In this document: piece after piece, positions 38,184 through 46,957 of the stretch | Numbering within the stretch: the first letter of the stretch is position 1 | How the letters are laid out: each line of letters opens with the position of its first letter | The notes under the pieces: model-generated | Told to the model about the DNA's origin: nothing | Seen by the model: only the letters and a program-made list of their open reading frames with translations | The model's database searches: none | Made by a program: the position numbers and the translations under genes | Assembly (NCBI RefSeq): GCF_015100395.1 | Contig: NZ_AP022847.1 | Location: 1,242,501 to 1,306,500 of the forward strand | DNA from: Nitrosophilus alvini | Lineage (GTDB): Bacteria; Campylobacterota; Campylobacteria; Campylobacterales; Nitratiruptoraceae | Reading direction: 5' to 3' | Length of the DNA: 64,000 bases

Positions 38184-38204
38184 ACTTTGGATTCAGCTTT
38201 TTTT

Positions 38205-38213
38205 TGATAAAAT
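38205..38213 (+). promoter_or_regulatory. Extended -10 promoter of the pentaheme cytochrome gene
   Basis: TGATAAAAT preceded by a T run, 24 bp before the ATG at 38238. Confidence 0.55.
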
Positions 38214-38237
38214 TTACCCAACTCAAAAGGAGGGGTA

Positions 38238-39329
38238 ATGAGAAAACTGTTTATCACAGCACTTTCAGTATTGACGCTTTTTGGCGCTCAGTTTGCCAAA
38301 AATGAAGAGTGTAAAGAGTGCCATCCGCTTATATATCAAGAGTTTGCAACATCTCAGCACGCAAATTCCACAATCTTCAAAGATGAAATTCACGGGGCGA
38401 TTTGGAATATACATCCCAAAAAGAAAAAAAGTTCTTACAGCTGTGCAAAATGCCACACTCCGGCAGCAAATAATATTAAAGAACTTATATCTGCAGGAAA
38501 CGGGATAGTTCCCGACCAAAAAAATCCTACCCAAAATGAAGGAATTTCCTGTGCATATTGCCACAGAATTGAATCAATAAAACATGAGTGGAAATCAAAC
38601 GTAAATATCATCTCCAAAGATGAAAAAAAATATTTCGGAACAAGAAAAGACCATATAAAGTCCCCTTTCCACAAAATAGATACCAGCAATAGAAATTTTC
38701 TAGACGGTAACGTCTGTATAGGATGCCATTCACACAAAAAAAATAAAAACGGTTTAAATATCTGCTCTACGAATATTAAAAATGAGATGGACGGTTCAAA
38801 CTGCATAAGTTGTCATATGCCCAAAATTGGAGGAAGTGTTTCAGTACTAAGAAAAACCAGAACACATACGTTTCACGGTTTTCCCGGAGCACATACACAT
38901 CAAAGCATGCTCAAAAAGTATGTGGATATAGAGTTTTTAAGAAATATCGAAGATTTTGATATATCTGTCAACAATAAAAGCTCCCATGCTCTTTTCCTGC
39001 ATCCTTTAAGAGTTGCAAAACTAAAAGTAGAAGTCTTTCGTAACGGGAAAAAAGTGTATGAAGATACAAAAACATTTGCAAGAATAATCGGTGCAAACGG
39101 CAAACCAACCCCTCCATGGCTGGCAAAAGAGGTTATCAAAAACAGTATGCCCGGCCCAAATGAAAAAAAAGTTTTCAAACACAATTTCAAACTGGAAAAA
39201 GGTGATAAAATAAAAGCAGTTTTAGGATATTACCTGGTTAATCCCAAAATGATTAACAAACTTGGACTCCAAAACAGCGAGATAGCAAAAAGATTTTTCA
39301 TACTTACACAAAAACAGTTCAAAATATAA
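38238..39329 (+). CDS. Periplasmic pentaheme c-type cytochrome (cytochrome c554-like)
   Basis: A 363-aa exported protein: signal peptide about residues 1-20, then five CxxCH heme sites (CKECH, CAKCH, CAYCH, CIGCH, CISCH) all in the first 200 residues. The C-terminal 150 residues lack heme motifs and look beta-rich (immunoglobulin-like). The arrangement resembles cytochrome c554 and octaheme-type scaffolds used in respiratory electron transfer or nitrogen/sulfur redox chemistry. No membrane or enzyme partner is adjacent, so the reaction is unknown. A Rho-independent terminator follows directly. Confidence 0.85.
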   Translation: MRKLFITALSVLTLFGAQFAKNEECKECHPLIYQEFATSQHANSTIFKDEIHGAIWNIHPKKKKSSYSCAKCHTPAANNIKELISAGNGIVPDQKNPTQNEGISCAYCHRIESIKHEWKSNVNIISKDEKKYFGTRKDHIKSPFHKIDTSNRNFLDGNVCIGCHSHKKNKNGLNICSTNIKNEMDGSNCISCHMPKIGGSVSVLRKTRTHTFHGFPGAHTHQSMLKKYVDIEFLRNIEDFDISVNNKSSHALFLHPLRVAKLKVEVFRNGKKVYEDTKTFARIIGANGKPTPPWLAKEVIKNSMPGPNEKKVFKHNFKLEKGDKIKAVLGYYLVNPKMINKLGLQNSEIAKRFFILTQKQFKI

Positions 39330-39334
39330 TCCCG

Positions 39335-39366
39335 AATCTCTGCCAATCTTATGGCAGAGATTTTTT
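39335..39366 (+). terminator. Rho-independent terminator after the cytochrome gene
   Basis: An 11-bp perfect stem AATCTCTGCCA / TGGCAGAGATT with a 6-nt loop and a T tract. Its right arm lies within the 3' end of the convergent membrane-protein gene, so it also shapes that mRNA. Confidence 0.88.
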
Positions 39367-39951
39367 CCTCAAAATAAAATAGAGTATCGTTGCAAAAATA
39401 GCCCCCAATCCGTCAAGCAGCATATCCTTCTGAGCATCCCAGATATCTCCTTGAGCACTTACATAATCTATCCCTGCCTCCGGGTTAAAAAAAACAACTG
39501 CTATCCATTCTATTATTTCATAAACGCTTGCAACGGTAAATATTGAAAATATGGGGAAAAGAAAGAGTATTATTTTTGAATTGACCAGCTTTTTTCTATC
39601 CAGAAGTTCGGCAATTGCATAGGCATAAAATCCCACCGTAAAATGGGCAACTCTGTCATAGTTGTTGCGTTCCCAGCCAAAAAAATCGTTCACAAAATCA
39701 AAAGGTACCCTCGCGAAAGTATAATGCCCTCCAATCGTATGCATATAGACCCATATACTCATCAAAAAATAGGCCGTATTGCTGAATCTGAATCTTTTAT
39801 ATGTTAAAACCAGAGGAATAACTACCAAAAGTACTGTTACATTTTCAGCAATCCAAACCTGTAGGTTATAAGGCTCTATTGCAAAATAGAAAAATAGTAT
39901 AAGATATATCACAAACAGTATGTGAGGAAAAAACTCTTTTAAAAATCTCAT
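39349..39951 (-). CDS. DUF2238 (YjdF-like) membrane protein
   Basis: A 200-aa integral membrane protein with five or six TM helices. It carries the DUF2238 signatures NNYDRVAHFTVGF (about residues 88-100), YEIIEW and GDIWDAQKDMLLDGLGA. The function of this family is unknown. The ATG at 39951 overlaps the helicase stop (ATGA), so it is coupled to the helicase gene. Confidence 0.85.
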   Translation of the reverse strand: MRFLKEFFPHILFVIYLILFFYFAIEPYNLQVWIAENVTVLLVVIPLVLTYKRFRFSNTAYFLMSIWVYMHTIGGHYTFARVPFDFVNDFFGWERNNYDRVAHFTVGFYAYAIAELLDRKKLVNSKIILFLFPIFSIFTVASVYEIIEWIAVVFFNPEAGIDYVSAQGDIWDAQKDMLLDGLGAIFATILYFILRKKSLP

Positions 39952-42137
39952 GTCAGAACCTCTTTCAAATGGCAAATTTCGGCATTTTCCGTTTTTTCTA
40001 TATAATTTAGAAATTTTTTATAAACCTCGTGATGATTTAAAGTCTCGGCATTCCCTATACAGATAAGCTTTCTTTTTGCTCTGGTGATTGCAACGTTTAA
40101 CCTTCTGATATCCTTTAAAAAACCTATCTTTCCTTCTTTGTTGGAGCGAACAAATGAAATGATGATCGCCTCCTTTTCCCTCCCCTGAAAACCGTCGACG
40201 CTTTTAACTTCCGTTTTTATCTCACGCTCTCTTAAAAGCTGTTTTATTCTCTTGACCTGACTGAGATAAGGAGATATTACACCGATTTGTGTCTCATCGA
40301 GTCCCATATCGATAAGCTCTTCGACAAGTTTTGAAGCAATCAAAGCTTCAGTTTTGTTTTCATAGCTTGTCGAACGCTCAGGCAAAGACTCTAAAGCATC
40401 CATTTTGGATGTATCAACAAAGACAAGAGGAAGAGAAGGATCGAGAATATCTTTGAAAATTTCGGCCTCTTTGAGTTTGAAATCTTCCAACGTATGCTTT
40501 TTTACACTCTCATCCGCTATAAGTTTTCCCTCATAAAATTCTATGTTGGAAAAACCCATGATGTTTTCATGCATTCTGTATTGGACCCTTAACATCTTTG
40601 AAAATTCCCCTCTTTGTTCCATCATCATTTCAAAAAGGGATTTCTCCAGTTTTGACGCATTTTTGCTTACTACAGTAGGAGGAAGCTGTTTGTGATCACC
40701 TGCTATAACAAACTTTTTGGCATGCATAAGAGGAATAAGCGTTGAAGGTATTATCTGCTGGCTTCCTTCGTCTACAACAGCTATATCGAAAACGAACTCA
40801 TTCAAAACCTGTGATTTTACCATCGAATTTGTAGAGAGAACCACATCCGCTTCTTTTATAATATTTGCATATATCTTCTCTTCATCTGCTCTCAGAGATT
40901 CCACCAGAGAATCAATCTTTCTGTCCATCTTTATCCATTTCGCCATGGAAGCCAGTGTTTTTGCCGAAACTCCCCTCATCGACTTGCCTCTTGCAGCAAG
41001 AGTTATGATCCTGTCATGTCCCAGACCCCTTGCCCTAGACTGTGTAGGCTTACTGAACTCCTCTCTTCTTTTGGCAAGCAGTGCAACCTCTTCCCATCCT
41101 TTTTTCAAAGCAACGGCCTCAAGCCTCTTTTCATATATCGCATGAATCGAAAACTCTTCGAGTTCTTCAAGTATTCTTGCCGGATGTCCAACCCTTACCA
41201 CGTTAATATCGTACTTTGAGAGGCGCTCCAGCATATTGTCAACAGCTGTATTGGAATCGGCCGTTGCCAAGATTTTCTTTCCGTTTTTTATCTCCTGGAT
41301 TATATACTCTATGAGAGTGCTTGTCTTCCCGGTACCTGGAGGCCCGTGTATGAGAAATATATCTTCGCTTCCCAGAGCATTTGAAAGGGCATCTCTTTGG
41401 CTATCGTTCAATTTTTCGTTTACGGGCTTAAAGGATTTTGCTTTTGGCGGTTTCGGATTCTCAAGTCCCAAAATGATATTTCTAAGTTCTCTTTTTCTGC
41501 CCTTCGCGTCTCTTAACTCTTCTAAATTTTCCTCCATCCTTTTAAATGTAACATCATTTATATATAGGTCTATTCTTATTCCGCCGCTGTAAACCCATTT
41601 TGGCGGCATATTTTCAAAAGCAACCGTAATAAAATGGCTTTTTACCTCCGAAACGGTCCCCGTAAGATCACTCTTGAGAGGTTCTCCTCTGCTTATAAGT
41701 ACAATGTCTCCGGAACTTATCTCTGTTTCGATCTCTTTGCTTCTTCCAAACTTTACAAAATAGAGATTGAATTTAGGAGGCGCTTTGAACCCTTTGAGAT
41801 CAAGTATCGCTCTGCCGAAAATCTCCCTTTCAAATCCGCTGAAACTTCTTATCTCATTTATCTGAGCTTCAATTTCGGCAATTCTTTCAACTTCTATAAG
41901 ATTTTTATACTCTTCGACAAAATCGTGTACAGCTATTATCTCTTTTTCCAAAATAGTGGATGGAACATAATTTTTGGGAGGTTTCGTTTTAACTCTTTTT
42001 TTCAGAAAAATCAGTACATATCCGTTTGCTTCGTATCTCTTTTTGATATCGGATTTTTTGATTTTAAGTTTTTTCAGCTGTTTATGAAGTTCTCTTTCAT
42101 CTTCTGTCTTTGGCAGAATTATCGGCAGTTGTTTAAT
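39948..42137 (-). CDS. Upf1/IGHMBP2-like superfamily 1B helicase with probable ATT start
   Basis: A DNA/RNA helicase of the Upf1/SMUBP-2 group. Motifs: HGPPGTGKTSTL (I), VVDEGSQ (II, a DEAQ variant), GDHKQLPPTV (III), SVDGFQGREKE (V) and RLNVAITRAKRKL (VI). A frame starting at TTG 41951 gives 667 aa, but the reading frame is open and coding-like for 67 more codons upstream, with no ATG, GTG or other TTG. AAAGGA lies 6 nt before an ATT at 42135-42137, and a TGGTATAAT box lies at 42177-42185, so I place the start at the ATT (729 aa). The protein is coupled to a DUF2238 gene downstream. Confidence 0.85.
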   Translation of the reverse strand: MKQLPIILPKTEDERELHKQLKKLKIKKSDIKKRYEANGYVLIFLKKRVKTKPPKNYVPSTILEKEIIAVHDFVEEYKNLIEVERIAEIEAQINEIRSFSGFEREIFGRAILDLKGFKAPPKFNLYFVKFGRSKEIETEISSGDIVLISRGEPLKSDLTGTVSEVKSHFITVAFENMPPKWVYSGGIRIDLYINDVTFKRMEENLEELRDAKGRKRELRNIILGLENPKPPKAKSFKPVNEKLNDSQRDALSNALGSEDIFLIHGPPGTGKTSTLIEYIIQEIKNGKKILATADSNTAVDNMLERLSKYDINVVRVGHPARILEELEEFSIHAIYEKRLEAVALKKGWEEVALLAKRREEFSKPTQSRARGLGHDRIITLAARGKSMRGVSAKTLASMAKWIKMDRKIDSLVESLRADEEKIYANIIKEADVVLSTNSMVKSQVLNEFVFDIAVVDEGSQQIIPSTLIPLMHAKKFVIAGDHKQLPPTVVSKNASKLEKSLFEMMMEQRGEFSKMLRVQYRMHENIMGFSNIEFYEGKLIADESVKKHTLEDFKLKEAEIFKDILDPSLPLVFVDTSKMDALESLPERSTSYENKTEALIASKLVEELIDMGLDETQIGVISPYLSQVKRIKQLLREREIKTEVKSVDGFQGREKEAIIISFVRSNKEGKIGFLKDIRRLNVAITRAKRKLICIGNAETLNHHEVYKKFLNYIEKTENAEICHLKEVLT

Positions 42138-42150
42138 GTCAAATCCTTTT

Positions 42151-42159
42151 TGTTACAAT
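42151..42159 (+). promoter_or_regulatory. Extended -10 promoter of the EI24-type gene
   Basis: TGTTACAAT on the + strand, 36 bp before the ATG at 42196. A weaker box, TGTTATATT, lies at 42171-42179 but would leave almost no leader. Confidence 0.5.
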
Positions 42160-42176
42160 ACTTGTATAACTGTTAT

Positions 42177-42185
42177 ATTATACCA
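42177..42185 (-). promoter_or_regulatory. Extended -10 promoter of the helicase gene
   Basis: TGGTATAAT on the minus strand, a perfect extended -10 box. A start near 42170 would give a leader of about 33 nt to the ATT start codon and leave AAAGGA in the leader. Confidence 0.6.
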
Positions 42186-42195
42186 AAGGTGAGAT

Positions 42196-42999
42196 ATGGG
42201 TAAAAATATATTTATTCTGGCTTTGGAAGATTTTTTGAGTACTAAATTTCTTGCTCTTACAACCGTTCCTTTTTTCGCTACTTTGATCATCGCTTTTGTC
42301 CTGCTTTTTCAGATTTCCGGAGAATTTTTCGATCTTTTAAACAGTGCGGTTACGAACCCCGATGCGGCGGCGGTGCAAGGAAACGAACTTGCCGAATTTT
42401 TAAAAGAGTATCCTTTTCTCTCCGTAATATTCGGAAGTTTTATATTCAAAGCGATAGCCGGAACATTTTTCTATATCATAGGAGGAGGACTTGCAATAAT
42501 GTTTTCTACAATAGTTGCGGTTATCGTCATAGGATTTTTCACTTCATACATAGTGGCTGAAATACACAAAAGACACTATCGCTCTATCGATATCTCATCC
42601 GGGTATGATATATTCTCTTATATATGGTTCGTACTTAAGAGCTTGGCGCTTTTTATGCTTTTTTTTATTGTGACTCTACCTTTTTACTTTATTCCGGTTA
42701 TAAATCTGGTAGCAATAAATGCACCCTTTTATTTCCTCTTCTCAAGGCTTCTTGCCGTTGATGTAGCAGGAGAGATATTTGCCCCAAAAGAGTTTGAACA
42801 GATTTTGAGAGAAAACAGAAAAGAGGTGGGAATAACAACACTCATACTCTATCTTATCTCTCTTCTTCCCTTTGCCGGTATGCTTCTTCAGGTATATTTC
42901 GTATCAGTCCTGACCCATCTTTTTTTCAATATAAAAAAAGAGCGTATTTCGAAAAAAAGTTCTCCAAAAGAGATATATGAGGCAGAAATTGTTGAATAG
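42196..42999 (+). CDS. EI24/CysZ-like integral membrane protein
   Basis: A 267-aa inner-membrane protein with about four to six TM helices (about residues 20-42, 72-112, 145-180, 215-240) and an acidic C-terminus. The pattern matches the EI24 domain family that includes CysZ, a sulfate permease, but similarity by eye is loose; a transport role is possible and unproven. AAAGGTGAG precedes the ATG. The stop codon is directly followed by a composite repeat. Confidence 0.7.
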   Translation: MGKNIFILALEDFLSTKFLALTTVPFFATLIIAFVLLFQISGEFFDLLNSAVTNPDAAAVQGNELAEFLKEYPFLSVIFGSFIFKAIAGTFFYIIGGGLAIMFSTIVAVIVIGFFTSYIVAEIHKRHYRSIDISSGYDIFSYIWFVLKSLALFMLFFIVTLPFYFIPVINLVAINAPFYFLFSRLLAVDVAGEIFAPKEFEQILRENRKEVGITTLILYLISLLPFAGMLLQVYFVSVLTHLFFNIKKERISKKSSPKEIYEAEIVE

Positions 43000-43080
43000 T
43001 GTTAGTGAGAGTGAGAGTGTGAGTGTGAGTGTGGGTGTGGGTGTGGGTGTGAAATGAAACCAATCACGAATCACGAATTG
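43000..43080 (+). repeat. Composite hexamer/heptamer intergenic repeat, copy 4 (inverted relative to the others)
   Basis: Directly after the TAG of the EI24-type gene: TGTTAGTGAGAGTGAGAGTG, then GTGTGAG and GTGTGGG hexamers (about eight units in all), GAAATGAAACCA, then ATCACGAATCACGAATTG. It is the longest hexamer array of the family and the only copy on the + strand; the gene reading into it is also on the + strand, so the orientation rule holds. The downstream neighbour is convergent, so no start codon follows. Confidence 0.88.
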
Positions 43081-43091
43081 GGTTGGACTCA

Positions 43092-44405
43092 TCACTTTTG
43101 CTGTTTTTTCAAAAGCATAACCCTGTATATAATGAAAGATACCGTTATTATGGCATATACAAAAACTATTTTGTAAAGAGTTTGCGGTTCGTTTTTTGCA
43201 AGATAATCTATCATCAGATAGAGTGTAGCTAACATTAAAAGAATAGAGAGAATAATGACAAAAAGAGAAGAGTTGGTCTCTTTGTACAGTTTAAGATTGG
43301 CAATTGTGACAAAAAATGAAACAAGCAGAAAAGTCATACTCGAAAAACTGATAATCGCATCCAGTTTTCCAAAAAGAACAAACAGCGCAGCCGCCATATA
43401 CATAAAAAAGAGAGCATTTTTAGGTATGAAACTACCGTTCATCTTTGAAAAAACTCTTGGAAAAACCCCATCTTTGGCGATATCTGCCATCATTCTGCTC
43501 GCCCCGAAAAATGTACCGTTTATAGCCGAACTTGTAGCAAAAAGCGCAGCCAGACTTGCCGCTATAAAACCGTACTTTCCGAAAGCCGGTTTAAGAGCTT
43601 CGGCTACAGCATACTCTTCAGCCTTCAAAATCTCCTCCGGGGTAAGTATCCCTGTAACGGCAATTGCAAGTATCACATATGTCAATGTTACGATAAAAAC
43701 CGATATATAGATACTTCTTGGGATATTTTTTTCGGGATTTTTTGTCTCTTCGACAGAGTTTGTAACAAGCTGAAAACCCTCGAATGCCACAAAAACAATG
43801 GCTCCACTCAAGAATACAGCCGCAACGCCTTTATCAAAAAGAGGGGTGAAATGATCAGGCTTTATAAAATACAGACCTGCTATGCCCATACCAAGCAATA
43901 CCAAAAGTTTCAGATATACAAGCAGATCCTCACTTCTTCCCGTGGTCTTTACACCCATAAGATTTATGAAAAGAAAAACCGTAAGTATCAGAAAACCGAA
44001 AACATCTTTCGCCAATATGCTATTTTCAAACCCAAACATTGCGGAAGCATAGGAGCCGAAAGTATAGGCATAGAGTGCCAGTGTACCTATATATCCTACT
44101 ATAACGCTCCATCCTACGAATGCGGCAATGTAACTCTTTTTTGGAAAGGCTCTTTTAAGGTATGTATAGCTTGCACCATCTTTTTTATAGGCAACTGCAA
44201 GTTTGGCGTAGTTATAACCGGCAAAAAGAGCGATTATACCGCCAAGCACAAAAACCAAAAATGTAGCGTGCCCGGAAATCTGATCGGCCATTCCAAGAAC
44301 AGAAAATATTCCTCCGCCTATCATCGAACCGATAGCTATGGCAACAAGCTCTTTCAGTCCGAGTTTTTCACTTTCGGGTATCTTTTTTTCACTATTTTTA
44401 TACAT
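43092..44405 (-). CDS. APC-superfamily amino-acid permease
   Basis: A 437-aa transporter with about 12 TM helices. The TM1 signature AIAIGSMIGGGIFSVLG (about residues 24-40) and the helix-loop-helix region with GAIVFVAFEGFQLVTNSVEE define the APC amino-acid permease family. The substrate is unknown. The ATG at 44405 follows GAGGGA; an ATG at 44417, overlapping the mutS2 stop, is an alternative. Confidence 0.85.
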   Translation of the reverse strand: MYKNSEKKIPESEKLGLKELVAIAIGSMIGGGIFSVLGMADQISGHATFLVFVLGGIIALFAGYNYAKLAVAYKKDGASYTYLKRAFPKKSYIAAFVGWSVIVGYIGTLALYAYTFGSYASAMFGFENSILAKDVFGFLILTVFLFINLMGVKTTGRSEDLLVYLKLLVLLGMGIAGLYFIKPDHFTPLFDKGVAAVFLSGAIVFVAFEGFQLVTNSVEETKNPEKNIPRSIYISVFIVTLTYVILAIAVTGILTPEEILKAEEYAVAEALKPAFGKYGFIAASLAALFATSSAINGTFFGASRMMADIAKDGVFPRVFSKMNGSFIPKNALFFMYMAAALFVLFGKLDAIISFSSMTFLLVSFFVTIANLKLYKETNSSLFVIILSILLMLATLYLMIDYLAKNEPQTLYKIVFVYAIITVSFIIYRVMLLKKQQK

Positions 44406-44413
44406 ATATTCCC

Positions 44414-46606
44414 TCATAATTCGACTATCGTCGCACCGTGTCCGCCCATATGAGGAGGTGCATCAGTGTAGCTTTTGACTTTCGGATGGTTTTTGAGAAA
44501 TTCTCTTATAGCGCGTGCCAGTTTGCCGCTGCCTATACCGTGATATATAAGTACTTCGTCAAAACCGGCTATCAGAGCATCGGATATAAATTTATCTGTT
44601 TTTTCTATAGCTTCTTCTGCCCGAAGTCCATGCAGATCCAGCGTCATACCCAGTTTTTTGGGTCTGCTGACTTTTACAACACTCTCTTTTTTCTTTTTTT
44701 GCGGCACTCTTGCTCTTTTGAGTTCATTTAGAGGAACCCTGAGTCTCATTCCGTCACACTCTATAAAAGCCTCTTTTCCTTTTATGGAGATTATCGTTCC
44801 AAGATTTTTTCTGTATCTGACACTGTCACCCGCTTTTAACGGCTCGATTGGCTCTTTCTCTTTTATTTTTACACTTTTCGCTTTTTTGTGTGCGATATTC
44901 AAAAACTTATGCGCCTCTTTGGTCTCTTTTGCTTTTATAGCTTTTTTTGCCTCTTCTATAGCTTCTGTAAAGCTTTTTTGCAATCTCTCTTTTTCAGACT
45001 TAATTTCCATAAAAAGAGAATGTCTCTCATCTTCAAGCAAAGAACGAAGACGTCTGACCTGTTCATGTTCACTCTCAAGCTCTTTTTGTCTGGCTCTGAG
45101 TTCTCGTTCAAGTTCGCTCCCCCGTTCAATCAGTTCGCTCAGTTTTGCCTGATCTTCACCATACTCTTCTATGGCTCTTTTGACTATGTTTATAGGGATA
45201 CCATACCTCTTTGCAGTTTCAAAAGCATAGCTTTTCCCGATAATTCCCTGCAAAAACGTATATGTGGGCTCCGATTTTTTCTCATCATACAAAGCAGCGA
45301 CAAGCTCCACTTCATCATGGCTCGCCATAAGAGCCGCAAGTCTTTTGTGATGGGTAGTTACAGCTATTTTAATGTCCCTTTTCATAAGCTCTTCCAAAAT
45401 AACTTTAAAAAGGCTTGCCGCTTCGTCGCTGTCCGTTCCAAGTTCTATCTCGTCAACTCCCACAAGTACGTTTGATTTTGAAAAGAGTTTCGAAAACGCA
45501 AGCATTCTGCCGGCAAAAGTCGATATATCGTTTTTTACGTTCTGTGGATCTTCTATTATAGGTATTATCTCTTTGAAACGTCCTATATGCGATTTTCTTG
45601 CATCAAGTTTGAAAGGAATAAGATATTTCGCCAAAAAGGCAGCTGAAAGAATCGATTTTAAAAGCATAGTTTTTCCGCCGGCGTTTACACCCGTTATGAT
45701 AAGAACTTTTTTGCTAAAATCCACACTGACCGGTTTTGGATTGGAAATTGCCGGATGAACAAAGTCTTTAAGAATGATTTTGTCATCGTTTTTGGGTACT
45801 ATCATATCAAGATTTTTTGCTTTGGCAAAGGCGATTCTTGCCTGATAGTGATCAAACCTGTCAAATGCTCTGTTGACAAATGCAAGAAATTTTATATTTT
45901 TAAGAAAAATAGAACTGATATTTTTTGAGTATTCGTAAAATATCTCCTCCATTCGGCTGAGTATCCCTGCCTCTTTATCTTTAAGCTCTCTTAGCACTTC
46001 GGGTACCACATAGAAAAAGCCGCTGCTAGACCTCCCTACAATGGAAGCTTTCAAAACATGATTGAACCCGCCTCTTACAAGAAGAGCCTCTTCGCCGCTC
46101 AGGTAGTGTATCTGTCTGTCGACAAGATAGTTTTGAAGCTTTGATGAGTTCAGAAGCGATCGGAGTTTCTGTCTAATCGAATCTTTATTATCTTTCAGCG
46201 CTCTGGCAAGGCTTTGTAGCCTCTCATCCACATCATCTTTTATTTTTCCGTTTTTGTCAAAATAGTCTTCGATATCTTTTATGCTTTGAGGTATCTCTAT
46301 CTGGTCTATCCACTCTTTGACCATACCCTCAAACCTGAGCTTTTTGAGATAGAGGAAATATCTGATTATTTTTACAAATTCAAATATCTCATCAAGCCCA
46401 AGAATACCCTGTTTTTTGAGATGAACTATCTGAGTATCGAGATTTTTTACCTTTGGCGGAGGATTGAAACTGTAGTTTTCAAGCTCTTTTATAAATTTGT
46501 AGTGAAGATTTATATCCCCTTCCATAAAAAGAGGTTTCTCTCTTGCCAAAAATGAGTTGAACTCATCCAGAAACTGTGTTAAATCAAGACTTTTCGCTAA
46601 ATCCAA
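44414..46606 (-). CDS. mutS2: MutS2 ATPase/endonuclease
   Basis: A 730-aa MutS2 protein; it suppresses recombination in Helicobacter and rescues collided ribosomes in Bacillus. The P-loop is TGVNAGGKTMLLKS (about residues 305-318); Walker B reads VLVGVDEIELGTDSDEA; a coiled coil (about 490-590) precedes a C-terminal Smr nuclease domain (LDLHGLRAEEA, IYHGIGSGKLA, PPHMGGHGATIVEL). It precedes the permease and follows a small membrane gene and murC, as recalled for H. pylori. Confidence 0.94.
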   Translation of the reverse strand: MDLAKSLDLTQFLDEFNSFLAREKPLFMEGDINLHYKFIKELENYSFNPPPKVKNLDTQIVHLKKQGILGLDEIFEFVKIIRYFLYLKKLRFEGMVKEWIDQIEIPQSIKDIEDYFDKNGKIKDDVDERLQSLARALKDNKDSIRQKLRSLLNSSKLQNYLVDRQIHYLSGEEALLVRGGFNHVLKASIVGRSSSGFFYVVPEVLRELKDKEAGILSRMEEIFYEYSKNISSIFLKNIKFLAFVNRAFDRFDHYQARIAFAKAKNLDMIVPKNDDKIILKDFVHPAISNPKPVSVDFSKKVLIITGVNAGGKTMLLKSILSAAFLAKYLIPFKLDARKSHIGRFKEIIPIIEDPQNVKNDISTFAGRMLAFSKLFSKSNVLVGVDEIELGTDSDEAASLFKVILEELMKRDIKIAVTTHHKRLAALMASHDEVELVAALYDEKKSEPTYTFLQGIIGKSYAFETAKRYGIPINIVKRAIEEYGEDQAKLSELIERGSELERELRARQKELESEHEQVRRLRSLLEDERHSLFMEIKSEKERLQKSFTEAIEEAKKAIKAKETKEAHKFLNIAHKKAKSVKIKEKEPIEPLKAGDSVRYRKNLGTIISIKGKEAFIECDGMRLRVPLNELKRARVPQKKKKESVVKVSRPKKLGMTLDLHGLRAEEAIEKTDKFISDALIAGFDEVLIYHGIGSGKLARAIREFLKNHPKVKSYTDAPPHMGGHGATIVEL

Positions 46607-46957
46607 TCATTCCCCCGCTTTACACTTATCCAAAGGCACTACAAGCCCCGCATATTCACTTTCCTCTTTTCCTACAAAAACCATCGTACCGCTTACATAG
46701 TTAAACTTATCTTTGGAGACAACCGTATCGCCGCATCTTATCTCTTTGCCGTGTTCGTAATCAAAGAGTATCTTTTTGTGTCTTTCTCGTGCATCTTCCT
46801 GATATGAGTTGTAAAAATATATCATTCCCCATCCTGTGAGCGCCGCAGCAAGAATGACAATTTTAAACTTTTTACCCATATCCGTATAAAGAATAAAAAC
46901 AATCCCTATCAGTGTAACTACAAGCAGCAAAATTATCGCTATGTATAAAAACGCCAC
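46607..46957 (-). CDS. Small membrane protein between murC and mutS2
   Basis: A 116-aa protein with two N-terminal TM helices (about residues 3-25 and 31-50) and a soluble domain containing two Cys (CGDTVV and the C-terminal CKAGE). I do not recognise a family. A gene of this kind at this place is, as I recall, kept in H. pylori (between mutS2 and murC). It touches murC by 1 bp and mutS2 directly. Confidence 0.7.
   Translation of the reverse strand: MAFLYIAIILLLVVTLIGIVFILYTDMGKKFKIVILAAALTGWGMIYFYNSYQEDARERHKKILFDYEHGKEIRCGDTVVSKDKFNYVSGTMVFVGKEESEYAGLVVPLDKCKAGE

Noticed and set aside
39948-42152. Frameshifted or truncated helicase
   Set aside because: The frame above the first TTG is continuous and coding-like with a ribosome-binding site; an unusual start explains it without a lesion.
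43000-43080. GAGTGT repeats as a TRAP-type RNA-binding site
   Set aside because: GAG triplets spaced by 3 nt do recall TRAP targets, but TRAP is not known in this phylum, no mtrB-like gene is visible and no trp gene adjoins any copy.
43000-43080. Repeat copies as transcription terminators
   Set aside because: The hexamer and heptamer modules do not pair into a stable stem, and no U tract follows; three copies lie inside likely operons.
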